From positions 11,288,047 through 11,352,046 of the forward strand of contig OX467087.1 of NCBI GenBank assembly GCA_950106755.1: a DNA stretch of 64,000 nt. The letters run 5' to 3'. Of this stretch, positions 51,401 to 64,000 are shown one piece after another; position 1 is the first letter of the stretch, and each line of letters opens with the position of its first letter. This stretch comes from Climacium dendroides (Eukaryota; Streptophyta; Bryopsida; Hypnales; Climaciaceae). Both the position numbers and the translations under genes were made by a program. The notes beneath the pieces were generated by a model, which saw only the letters and a program-made list of their open reading frames with translations, was not told the DNA's origin and searched no databases.

Positions 51401-54400
51401 CCCGGATAACACAACTTAGAGCTCCCAGCCACAGTTGCTGCTGCGGAGCAAACCTGAGCTATGGCGGGCGCAATGGCGGAATTGTCTCTACTACGCGGCA
51501 CGTCTATCCCACCATTTCTTCCTTCCTCTCAAATCAGAACTCGTCTCTCTTCCCGAAGTTACTTCTCTGCCAATTTTATCAACCATTTAGATGCTTTTTC
51601 GGGGCAGAATCGAGCTGCCTGCAGAGTGCGTTGCGCCCGAGCTTCAGTTGGTGAAGACGATAGGAAGGAGTCTCAGACGTTTCCACCACCGGTAAGAGAG
51701 TGTCAAGTACTCCGAATTTCCTTTTGCGGTGATAATTTGGAATGCTTTCTCTTTGTTGTGATTTTAGGTCATTTGGTTGTGATTTTCAAGGTTTGCGTGG
51801 CATAATAGGGCGTAATTTGAAATGGTAGGATTCCGAGTTTTTTCTTCTCAGGATTTCGAATAGGACCTATTCGATGGATCGTATTGTGAAGAATGAAATA
51901 GGTATCTGAAATGCTAATTCCTCCGCGCTTTCTTTCGGTGGAAAATTTGGGATACATTCTTGTAAGGTAGGCCTTTGGTCATTTTGTTGTAATCTCAGGG
52001 GTTTACATTGCAAACATGGCGCAATTTGGAATAAGATTTTCAAAGTTTAAACCTAAAGGACTGAGATTGTATGGTTTTCAGTGAATCGTATTGTAAAAAT
52101 AATAGTTTAGAAGGCTTTTGTTTGTATTACCATAATCAATGAAGAATTTTGCATTTTGTTGGTCAAGAATAAATAAAACTGAACAAAAGAAAGTCCTCAT
52201 GTGACCTACTCTATGTGCTAAATTTTTATTATTATCACGGTTCGGGCCCCTTGGTCTTTCACGGGATAAACTACTGACTTCTCTCTGCAGGTTTCGAATT
52301 TAGGTTTACAGAATTCTCTTACAGTTGATTTTGTGCAAGAACTGAATGTTTCCCATTTTATTACTTGCGTATTTGCAATCTCTACATAAAATTTTGTAGC
52401 TCGAGTGACATGCACCCTCCAAATTTGGACCACTTCTAATCCTATTTTAACTCCAATTATCTTCTTATCACAAATCATATCACAATAGAAATCCAAGGCC
52501 AGATCCCATTCAAATTTTGACAGCTTTAGCGAAATTACGGTATTTATTGTAATAGCTTTTACTTCGTTATTGCATTCTCATGATGATCAAATTAGTTAAG
52601 TCACGTGTTCTGGAGCGCCAAAGTGTGACATTTTAGTGCACAATGCTCTGTCTTCTAGAGCTGGAGGTTCCAGAGAGTGTCATTCTTTTTTAACTTTCGC
52701 CATTTTAAACAGTACGATGATCATGTTTCATAGAATTAAGCGCAAGTGAATTTGAGTATGCTCCTTTATTGTTCTAATTATTATTTTTTTCCAATTTTGT
52801 CGTTATGCTTGCTATCAGTTGTTATTTTGGAGAAACATTGCAGCATGAACACTGAGAGCTCTAGTATGGATTGTCTTTACAGGGCGAGCTACAGTACTTC
52901 GGGAAGTTAAGTGCCAGTTGTGTTGCGGGTGCATTGCTGGTGAAGTATGGAAGTATTTGTGTGCCTTCAGCCACTTCTCCTAATCTCAATGTAGCATTGG
53001 TGATGATCGTCACGCCATGCCTCCTTAGTGTAGCTTTGTTAACACTTGCTAGCATATTTAGCTCAGATGGGAATGCAAGGAAACAATGACATGTTTCGTA
53101 TGCCTTCCAATTGATTGGATTTTGTATGTAATCACCGGTTGATTCTTGATCAATATGTCTTGCGCTTCCAGTCTGGCTGACAATAGGATTTTCATTTCCG
53201 TTCTCAGTGAATTCGAGGTATGTGAGTTGAATTTTGGGTCGTGTATCATGGAATTGGGATGCACAGCAAGAAATCATACTTTGCTTCGACACATTTTCAG
53301 TCATAGTAGTGAGCGTTACCGTAACACAATGTTGTGTAGGGGATATTGTCTGAATTCAAGTATTCCTCTTTAAGGCCCAGCTAAAACGAGTAAGATCGAT
53401 TCAAATACTCAAAAAAATATTTATGCCGATGTTTTATGTGGAGCATTCTTCCTTCTATTCCTTACATAATACCCCATCTTTTGGAAGCTTCCTTAGTGAA
53501 TATCAATTGGATTAAGCAAGCTTTTTATACACATAGTGGATGGTTGAGCATTTTGAAGGTTGATTAGTATATGCCAATAGAAGAATTCAATCGGCACCTA
53601 GAATAAGGCACACAAGATATTATGCACACATGGATAAAATTCTTTCTATATTGGATATAAGAACAATTTCAATTAAAAAAACATTATTAATCCATAAATG
53701 TGGTGGATGTCTTTGGGTTGATGAATGACAAAGAATCTCTCCATGTAGGACAGAAGTGCAACTATTCATCTTTGAAATTTTGTATGAAAAAAGGTGTTTT
53801 ACAATAGTTTGTCTTCGAATGAGTGCTTTTGAATTTTTTTAAGCCAACAATTCATGTGTTACCCAAATAAATGATTTCCACAGTAATTGGCTCATTGTTT
53901 AAGGGTTATGCTGAATAAATAAGCTTCTTTTGGTTAATAGTTGAGAGAGATTCTTGCAACCAATTTCCTATTTGGTGATTATTCTATGGCTCTCAAAGAT
54001 ATATCTTAAAGAATCTTTCTTAACAAAATTGCCATTCTAGAGAGGCCCATATAGTGTTAGTCTTGAAATAAATTAGGATTTTCTTGGAAATGGCTAGATT
54101 AATGCAAGAGTTGTTCCTATTTCCAAGGGATTGCATAGTTATTGTATCTTCTAGTCAACCCCACTAGGTACAAAAGTCAACAATGAAGTTGCTCATGTTG
54201 AAAACATACACCGAACTTGACAAATTTCCCCCCCTTTTTGGAATTGCTCCAATGCTATTAATTTAAATCATTCTCTAAACAACACTACACTAAAGATGAT
54301 ATTTAGTGTTTAGTGGCATTTAGTGTTTTTACCCCCCTACTAGCTGCAACACTAAATCTGAACTTGTCCACAATTAGTGTTAGACTTGAATGCGCTGCCT

Positions 54401-54709
54401 TCTTTCCTGGCTTTCCTTGCTTTCTCGCCTTTGCTGCGCCATCTTCTCTTCCAACTTATTTTGGCTCCTGCAGTTCAGCTCTACTTCGTTGCAATTCAGC
54501 TCCGCTCCGCTCCAATTCAGACTCTAGTTTGGGCTCCACTTCGCGCTCCAGTTCCACTCCATTTCGGGCTTCAGTTCCGCTCCATTTCAGGCTCCGCTTC
54601 GCGCTCCAGTTTGCGCTCCCGTTCGCACTCCCGTTCGGGCTCCAATTCGGGCTCCGGTTCAGTTCCAGTTCGCACTCCAGTTCGGGCTTCGGGCTCCAGT
54701 TCGAGCTTT

Positions 54710-54746
<37 letters not shown>

Positions 54747-57700
54747 ATAGTTCGTCGTTCCCGCCCACCCGGCAAATTTGAAATTTGCCGCCACCGCTTG
54801 TTGCAAGCCTGCTCGGCCCGCTCGCTCCGTTTTCAGGTCCTCGCATCTTCTCACCAACAGGTCCATTTCAGGTATTAGCGACACCATTGCAATCGTCTTG
54901 TTTTCCTCTACATTATATAGAAAATTGTTTTTTTTTGGTCGACATTTTTTGATTTTTTCCACGTTGTAGCTCAGACTCATGGCGGAAATCCCCCGACGTC
55001 TTCAGCGTTTCTACCATTGCTACACGAAAGCGGATCATCACCTGGATGGTGTAAGATGAATCAAACGATGGTCTCACCGGTCTCTACAACCGCACCATCC
55101 ATGCTTTCCCCAAGCATTTTCGAGGTCAACGAAGCTCCAATTTGATGCATGCATCGCATTGGTGGGCACTCCGTGATCGATATTGCAACGAAGAAGAAGA
55201 GTCCTAAGAACTTCCACCAATTTCATGCACCCGCAACCGATTTAGAGGACAAAAACAGCTCCGTACAAATGCAGCACCCGGTCGTGGTCACAAACGCTCC
55301 GAATGGATACAGTGGCTCTACCCGCTCTTACTTGATGCATTCGAGCACTTCAAAAAAACTGGTGTGAAATTCTCTCCCCATTTGCTAATTGAGTTAGCAA
55401 AATCGATCCTACTAGACCCTACGTCCCCTTATACAGCCCTATCCAGAGATCCTAAGGACAATGTTTTATTGCTTGAAAAACTGACCCACTGTTGGATCCA
55501 GCAATTCATGCATATTCAACACATTGTCCTCTTATCTCAAAGAGGTCGTCTCACTTGCAGTCCTGAAAAAGAACAGGAAATTGAGATGCAAGTTGCATAC
55601 CATCTAGGAGTCTTAAATCGAGGATTTCAGGATGGCACCTTTGATGAAAATCTAATGGAGAATATAGACGAAACCCATTTTGTTCTAAACATGGACAACG
55701 GTAGAACATTAGGTTTCCGTGGTGACACAACAGTCAAATATGCCGAGGTAGTATCGGGTGGAGATTCAATGACAATGGTCATTAGAATCTCAGGGGGGCG
55801 ACGATCCATGATCGAATCTCCTATGTTGATATTTACAAATCCGAATAGCAGTTATCCAATTCGAGGATTGAATGACAACATTCCGGGGGTATATTATCGT
55901 ACGGGTCCTAAAGGGTGGATGGATCAAACTCTATTTTCAGATTATTTTGTAGAGCCATGAACCTTCCAATCTGATGTTCATGGCCGTTCAAAATTTATTT
56001 GGGTAGATAATTGTACCGGTCATAACATGACCCCAAGACTTAGCACTATTTTGGAAGCCAAAAATGCCATCTTGAAATACTTGCCACCTTGTTCGACCCA
56101 TCTTTGCCAACCAACAGACACGTTCATTATTTTTAAGGTGAAAGATGCATGGACCAAAAGATGGGAGGCAAAGAAAACAGACTTAATAGCATCGAATGCT
56201 TGGCAGAATACACCTCGAGCGGATGGTGGCTGGTCAGGGAAATTCTCAAATCCGGGTAAGAGTTTTTTCTTACAGTTAGCTGCTGATTCTGTTGAAGATG
56301 TCAACCGAGAACTTGATTGTGACAATATCAACTATGCTAGAAAAGCCATGATCAGATCTGGTATGTCTTTAGCTCTAGATGGCAGTTGGAGTGTGGAGCA
56401 ACTTTTCCCACATTTGCAGGAGATAGTAGGAAAGTATGGGCAGATTTTTCTAGGGCAACATGTGCCTCCGAGAATCTAAAATTTATACTTCCATGATTTT
56501 CAGAAATTGCAATGTATATTCCATCTTCTTTATGTTATAAACCACTCTTTCATTGATAATGCTTATTGTATACTTTTAATTAATCACTTCTAACTTCCTA
56601 CGCTTTGAATGTCATTGTTTTGCATGTATTTCCTGAATTTTCTAAATTCACAAACACTAAATTCAAACATGTAACTTTTTGGCAAGTCTCTCAAATCACC
56701 GTAGTTCACATTTAGTGTTTGAATTGACATTTAATGTTACTTACTTTCATAGGGTAATTGGCTTTTAGTGTATGCCTTCGTATTTAGTGTACAATATACT
56801 AAATATCATCATTAGTGTAGTGCTATCAACTCTTGCCTCAAACAATGTAAGTATTCTTAATATGAGAGCTTACGATTAGAAAATCACTTCTTCATGAAAT
56901 AAGGGTTGTGAGCCTTTTCCTCCCGCACTGTCAAGACCTGCACAAATTTCATGCCAAATCAAAGCTTCAAAAATAATTCTAGAATCAGTTTCTTTTTTCA
57001 TGTTCTTTTGTTTAATTATAAAATTTAAAATTCTAAAAGAATCAAACCAAAGGTTGTAATATAATGTTGATCATTGCAAGGACATGCTTCAACTCAAATC
57101 GAATGATGGTTGAGATCAGGGCTACTCTTTTTGGCTCTCTGGTGCACCAGAAAAAAATAATTTGGCCAAAAAATGCCAAAAAATTTGAATGGAATTGTCA
57201 TATTGTGGATGAAAATCAAATTATAGACATGTGGTATGTGTTAAAAGTGATATTTTCTATCCAATATATGGATGAATGTTGAAATTTGGAGCACCACTAA
57301 ATATTTTATATTGCCACTTTGACACTTCCTAAAAAACGAAAAAAAATTCCTAATTTAGATCCAAGTTGAGGAGATCTCACCTTGTAGCCAACTTTATTGT
57401 AGTCGAACCTTGGCAAGATGTGTGTGTGAGGTGATAATGTAAACAACTGCCACAATGGATACCAATATTAAATAAAGAACTTCAATGATCAATATAAAAA
57501 TCTTGAAAATGATATCGATCTTCAAAAGAATGTTCTAAGGATAAAGGCAACAGGTCTACACACCAACCTTGTTATAAATGCATTATATGTTTAGGAATGA
57601 CTGACATGCTCCTTGAAATATTTGTTATTGTCATTGATGAGTTGGGTATGCTTAAAGAGGCAGTTTATGAACTTCCTAACTTAGCCCTTATGCTTATGTC

Positions 57701-60700
57701 TACAAGGTATGACTAGTCAAACTACCTCTATTAGACTCTTTATTCACAATGGTCTTTGGAAGTGTAAAAAAAGAACTCAAAATTCTAACATGTACTTTAG
57801 AAAGCATGCATACTATGTAACTAAGGTAGAATCATCCCAATCTATGCATGTTTCTAAAAGCGTTCCCTAGAAGAAAAAAAAACTAGAGAGATAGTGGATG
57901 AAAAGTGAGACCTTCCTTGATAGTCAGAAATACTTGTCAAAGAACTTTGTTTGATGTAAGGTGATCCTACTTTAATGAGTGACTTGTCTTCCTTTCTCAA
58001 GAATATTGAAGATGTTTAAAAAGAATTTGAATTCCTTTTAAATCAATGTTAACCCTAAACGGTTGAGATCTACCGCCAAGATAGTTAGCCAAAAATGATG
58101 AGATTTATGGATGAATAGGTGTGTTCCTATGTTTCTGTAATTTCTTTAAAAACTAGCGGTTGGTGCTTGCTATGCTACGCATTCATCATTAAAATTTTAT
58201 AAGAATTACTATGTATTAGATAGAATGCAAAATAAAAATTTCAATAAATCTTCAAATAAAAATGACTATAATCTTTGTATATTTTTTTTATAAGTAAGCA
58301 TGTATTGAAATGTACAATAGAAATATATTGAATGATGAATGAAACATATGCAATGGTAAATATTGTAAAAGATACACATACATTAGAATGCATTAGAAAT
58401 TTGACTCCATTGTTACAAAAAATGGCAACCCAAATTGAAAAATTGAAAGGAAAAACTTATAAATCTCAAAAACTTTCGGAAAAACTTAATTGTTGTGGAA
58501 TCCAAAATTGGTTCAATTGAATGAGTTGCTCACAATCATTTGGTAGTAGCAATAGAAAATTGAAATCATGAATGCTCACTACTCACAAAAGCACATAATC
58601 ATAGAAGTGCAAAGAAGTATAAAGCCAAGAGAAGCAATGGATTTGCTACCTCTATAATATCATCCTACGTATCCACTTTAATATCACTTGAATTGCAACA
58701 ACTATATTATTTTTATAATATCATCCTTTGTAAAAAGTGATATTATAGAAGTGATTGCAAATAGCTACTCTATTTCTGTAATATCACATTGTGTGAAAAT
58801 ATGATTTCTATGTATGTATGATTGAAAATATTTTTTCAAAGTATTTAAAATCATTATTTTAAAGACTTATTGAAATCATTATCATGCATTCTATTCAAAT
58901 ATATCAAAATTTTATTAATATGTGATACAATGAATGCGTAGCATAGTAAACACGAGCCCCTACTATTAATGGTAGCATTTGTGATATTACAGAGGGACTT
59001 ATAATTTTAGTAGTATGACTAGCGGTTGGCGCTTGCTATGCTACGCATTCATCTTTAGAATTTTATAAGAATTTTTATGTATTAGATAGAATGCAGAACA
59101 AAAATTTCCATAAATCTTCAAATGTAAATGACTAAAATCTTTGTATAATTTTTTTTATAAGTAAGCATATATTGAAATGTACAATAGAAATTTATTGAAT
59201 GAATGAATGAAACATATGAAATGGTAAATACTATAAAAGATACACATACATTAGAATGCATTAGAAATTTGACTCTATTGTTACAAAAAATGGCAATCCA
59301 AATTGAAGACTTGAAAAGAAAAACTTATAAATTTCAAAAACTTTGTGAACAACTTAATTGTTGTGGAATCCAAAATCACTTCAATTGAATAAATTTCTTA
59401 AAATCATTTGGAAGTAGCAATAAAAAATTGAAATCATGAAAGCTCAAAGCTCACAAAAACACAAAATCATAGAAGTGCAAAGAAGTGTAAAGCCAAGAGA
59501 AGCAATGGATTTGCTACCTCTATAATATCATCCTATGGATCCTCTTTAATATCACCTTCATTGCAACGACTATATTATTTCTATAATATCATCCTATGGA
59601 TCCTCTTTAATATCACCTTCATTGCAACGACTATATTATTTCTATAATATCATCCTTTGTAAAAAGTGATATTACAAAAGTGATTGCAAACTGCTACTCT
59701 ATTTTTGTAATATCACGTTGTATGAAAATACGATTTCTATGTATGCATGATTGAAAATATTTTTATAAAATATTTTAAATCATTATTTGAAAGACTTATT
59801 TAAATCATTATCATACATTCTATTCAAATATATCAAAATTTTATTAATATGTGATACAATGAATGCATAGCATAGTAAGCACGAGCCCCTACTATTAATG
59901 GTAGCATTTGTGATATTACAGAGGGACTTATGATTTTAGTAGTATGAATGATGGAGTGAATTTTAGCCAGTTCTATGAACACTGCTTGTATCCAATGACC
60001 CATAATAATGCAAATGAATCTGAGCATGGCTTTGACCTAATCTGGATTGCACCAAATCATTATACCATTTGAAAAATTGAAAGTCATTCGGAGCCACACT
60101 GTCCGACAATTAATTAATACTTGGATGAAGCCTATTGTTTACCTCAAGATCAGTGCGGCCGCTTCCTCAGATGAGAAGACTATGGCCTGTGAAGGCAAAG
60201 GGCGTTGCAATTTGGGGGTTTTGCACGGTCACGTAGCTCACACACCCCTTCGTATGACCAGGAGTTGCCTTCACCTGCGGATACAAATACAACCACCGAT
60301 CGGCGCCAAAAGCGAAAGAAAATGAATTAATACCCTCCGTCCCGAATGTTGGCTTGGCCAAATTAAGTGTCCACTCTGCCTTTGGTTGCATAACCTCACA
60401 GGCACATTGAGCAATGTATGCTTTACAAGGGAGCGGAGTAGGTTTGAGTGATCTTTTCCCATACGCGGCACTTTACAATTGTTGCCACTATTGATTTTCA
60501 TTATTTCAATCATGCAGTGTTGCGATGATAAGAGGACCGAAGAAACTAAATTTGCAACTATAAACTCGAAATTCTAAAGTATAAAACCATATTTCTCTAA
60601 CCCCAAACCTAGAGTTAAAGTTGGAAAAAAAAAATCAGAGTGCTTTTCTTAATCTCATGGACTTTCATGAAATGGGTCACTTAATCATGATGGAAGGAGT

Positions 60701-63700
60701 TGTTCACAGGATCTTTGATCCGAAGATCAATGTGAAAAACAAGCCTGCTGTGATAGTAGTGTCACTAAATCTGTTGAATGGATGCAGGTAACATAAGTAC
60801 TAGACATCAGCCATCAAATCAACTAAATTATAAAAAATTCATTTTACGAGTCAAGAGTGTAAAAGTAGTAGTGTCAACAAGCAGCTTCTCTACAATAGAC
60901 TCTATCTATTTGTATAGCACTGGCTCACATTTCCAGTAACGTCCTAATCCAACTTCCTCACAAGTGATTTTTTCCGTCCTCCCTTTTGCTCCGGAGTTCA
61001 TCAATCAATTAATTTCAGAGTGTACTAAATAGAGAAGGTATATATTCAGAAGAGAGGAAAGTTTACCTCTAAAACAACGCCTCCAATCTCAATTTTGTCC
61101 CCTCCCTCCACTAGTATGTCGGCCTGGGCAGCACTGGCTTTGGAGATCACCGTCTTTGCTTCAGGAAAGTGCCATCGCCATTCATCGCCATTCAGACAAC
61201 AGAACTCGGGACACATGTAGCAGCGGCGACCTCGGTCGCCATTGCTGGAAGAATGGCCGGGTAAGTGCCTTCCCGCCCCTTCTTTCCGTCCAAAAAACGA
61301 AGGAATTTTTTTTATTTTTATAAAACCAAAAGAACAGGAGCAATCAACCCCTGTTCGTTGTTTTCATTATGCTGGCAAAGTTCAGTTAAAATTGCAGAGT
61401 TCTGTGCAATTGTGCAAACTTTAAATCTAGAGTTGTTGTAGTCGAATAAGGAAAGACTGCTCGTGCATCTCATTTTGGGCAATTGGGAACTTCCCAATAG
61501 CTTCAATTTCGTTAAATTTGCGAAATTCCATTACTTTGGTGTGGTTCAGGACGCGCGGTCTACACCCCAAATCTAAACCTGTCCTATCTTGCGGCCTGAA
61601 ATTAGACCTTCGTGAATATATTTGGGGTGGCAATTGAATACCGCCAATTGATCGACATTGACGTTCAATTTAATTGAACTTGCTCAATAATATCTCACTT
61701 CGACCGTCAGTTTCAATAAATTGGCGAAGTGTATTTTCGGAGAAGGAAGGAAATGAATGATTTAGGAAGCCGGGAGGGGGCTTGGGGTGGAAAAGCCTGA
61801 CTTAGCAATGGCTTGTGAATCAAATGCAATTTGCATATTTCTTTGCATATAAATAAAAGCACAATAAGCACAGCTAGATAATGTAAATGTGAAAATGGCG
61901 CGTGGAATATCGCCAAATCAGAAGAATTGATTGACGTTTGATGTGTTGTCGATCTCCTCTCTGCAGAGCATCTTGCACGACTGGGATGACGAGAATTGCG
62001 TGAAGATCTTGACGAAGTGCTTCGTGAAGAAATAACCCAGATGATCAACACACTGATCGGTGCAAAAGCTAATCAGCTTGAGATAATTTTTACTGAGAGA
62101 ATGGACCAAGTTATATACATGCATTGTGCTGGTTGGCCCACTAACTGAATGATCATATTACATTGATTTCTAGTCCTATACTAATGGTCTCCACTACCTG
62201 TACTGCGTTACTGTCATTCCGTTACTAATTAAATCCACTACCGTCTCCGTGCAGGGTCATACTCAGATGGACGAACGTTGAATGAAGAAGTCCAAGAACG
62301 GAACTTCAACACTTCGAGGCGCTGCCCCCCGACGGCAACGTGTTGCCCGAAGTCATCAACTTTGAAGGAGCGGATCAGATGGCCCTGCAATGTGACATCC
62401 ACGTGATGGCCTTCAACGAGTCCGGGGCCCGAGAACGCACCGAAAGCGACTACCGCACGCTGGGCTTGAGTGCAGGGTTCAGAAAAGTCGAGGTCGTCTG
62501 CAAAGTGGAATGTTTGCTGTGATTGAGTTTCAAAAGTAATAATTCAAGAAAAACTTGCATTCGATCTTTGGATGATGGGGAATTTCATTAAAATGGCCAT
62601 ATTCCATGTGCCATTTGCACAGTGTGCCATTCCCACAGTTCAGACCGGGCGATCTGAAATCTATTAGTGTACTAGATTTCAGACCGCCCGGTCTGAACTG
62701 TGGGATGTCAAAGTCACAGAATTTTCGCCATTTTAATGAAATTCCCCATGATGGTTTCAGCACCCGGCTGAATCGTTCATGTGGAAAGTGAGAGATGTCC
62801 GTCAAGTACTCAATGATAGAGATTCGTGAGGAGTTTTCCACCGTCTACAGGCTCCGTGCAAAGTTTTGAATCTTATACCTTTCTCATACTCTATTTGCAC
62901 TACTTAACAGATATCTCTGGACGCACTTCAAAGCGCCAAAATTGTGATCCGCAACTGCACAAAGCTTTGCAAACCAGGATAAATGCCAATTTCTATAAAT
63001 TGGCGATATTCGCCATAAAATTATGACGTGTATCTTCACAAAGGTCTAATTACAGACCATCAGCATCCCAGCAGTCTCACAAAACATTTGTAGAGAGCTG
63101 TTGCAGCTCTTCTAACCACGAAGTGATTGCACGGAGTTTATCTCAAATGTTCTGAAAACATTTAAAAAGAACTGTCACACTTCCGAGTTTTGGCGCATAC
63201 TGAATTGTGCTATAAAATGCCAACTTTCCCTTTAACCACAGGAATTAGTCAAGTACAACTTGACCCCCGTACAAAATCTCTACCCATTGAATCGTGGAGC
63301 CTCAAGAAAAATTCCCGAACTAATGAAAAAGTCTCAACCAAAAAAAAGCCTCACTTCAAAACACCGTCTCCTTCGAATATCATCGAATCTAATGTCAATA
63401 GCCCTGGTCGAGGGAATACGCTGAAATCAGGGTTGCTTGATTACCAAGCAACAGAATTGTATGTGTCTCACCACTTCTCCGATTTGGTTTGCATTAGGGG
63501 TCAGGAGAAGGGTTGCAGGTGGCCATGGTGCACTACAAAGGCCATTGTAGAGAACATGGGTGCTAGATCCAGTTCTTAACCCCTCACCGCGCAAGGCCTA
63601 ACCATGTCAAAAACAACCTTGCTTTTCGAGTGTTATAAGTCTAAATGTGAGTAATTTATGAAAATCTCAACCGTACAATCTTGTAGTGTGCATGTTGTAG

Positions 63701-64000
63701 ATGGCGTAAATAAAATTTGGGGTCATTTGACCGCATAGATTGAAAGATTATAATGTTTTAGTGTTGACAAAAGATGCTGAAATTTTCCTAAAAACATATT
63801 TGGAGGTGAAATTCGATTTCTAAACCTACTCAAATGAAAAAACTTTAAACTACAAAGTGATTTAAAATCAAAAGAAAAACACTTTGGTGGGAAAAAAAAT
63901 CATTCAATTGACTCATTGCGTTTGCAAAATTGTTTTGAAATGTCAAAAAACAGTGAAAAAAGTAGCAAAAAAACACATCTATGGCTGAACCTACCTCTAC

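Overview
The window reads as nuclear DNA of a land plant. Genes are split by GT-AG introns, coding exons are GC-rich, and they sit in very AT-rich intergenic DNA. Recognised families include a TMK-type receptor kinase, an INT-type inositol transporter with an extracellular PSI-like domain, a plastid-targeted protein, an ETHE1-like dioxygenase remnant and a plant small-molecule O-methyltransferase remnant. Modest introns and telobox-like AAACCCTAA motifs suggest a bryophyte (perhaps a moss), but that is an inference and the species is not identified.

Layout. 1-5300: AT-rich DNA, a CATC-rich minisatellite, then a three-exon gene of unknown function (2949-4480, +). 5300-19250: about 14 kb without a credible gene, made of diverged dispersed repeats carrying several small inverted-repeat elements. 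Three of these have clear target duplications (9 bp, TA and TTA), and two also have matching empty sites elsewhere in the window. 19305-20563 (-): a three-exon MESD-like ER chaperone gene with signal peptide and C-terminal KEEL. 20700-31600: AT-rich repeats with a recent 204-bp tandem duplication near 29 kb. 31943-36648 (+): complete five-exon TMK-type LRR receptor kinase. 40542-45459 (+): complete seven-exon inositol transporter, probably with a 5'-UTR intron from 39238. Its introns hold local tandem repeats, including copies of its own 3' splice site. 45460-51300: AT-rich repeats, a short retroposon with 12-bp target duplication, and a five-unit ~250-bp tandem array. 51461-53089 (+): two-exon gene for a small, probably plastid, membrane protein. 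54288-56817: a pogo-like DNA transposon with TA duplication and one in-frame stop in its transposase. 58152-59947: two adjacent copies of an unclassified ~0.9-kb repeat, each keeping a 61-62 codon frame. 60143-61180 (-) and 61967-62545 (+): two broken genes back to back (ETHE1-like and O-methyltransferase). A foldback element follows, then a repeat running off the window end that is the reverse complement of 15.8-16.2 kb.

There is no operon-like organisation and no sign that the genes form one pathway. The intact genes cover ER protein folding, plasma-membrane signalling, inositol transport and a plastid membrane protein. The strongest unusual signals are repeat-based: paired filled and empty transposon sites, a splice acceptor repeated inside an intron, an intronic repeat shared by the kinase and transporter genes, and the paired pseudogenes at 60-62.5 kb.
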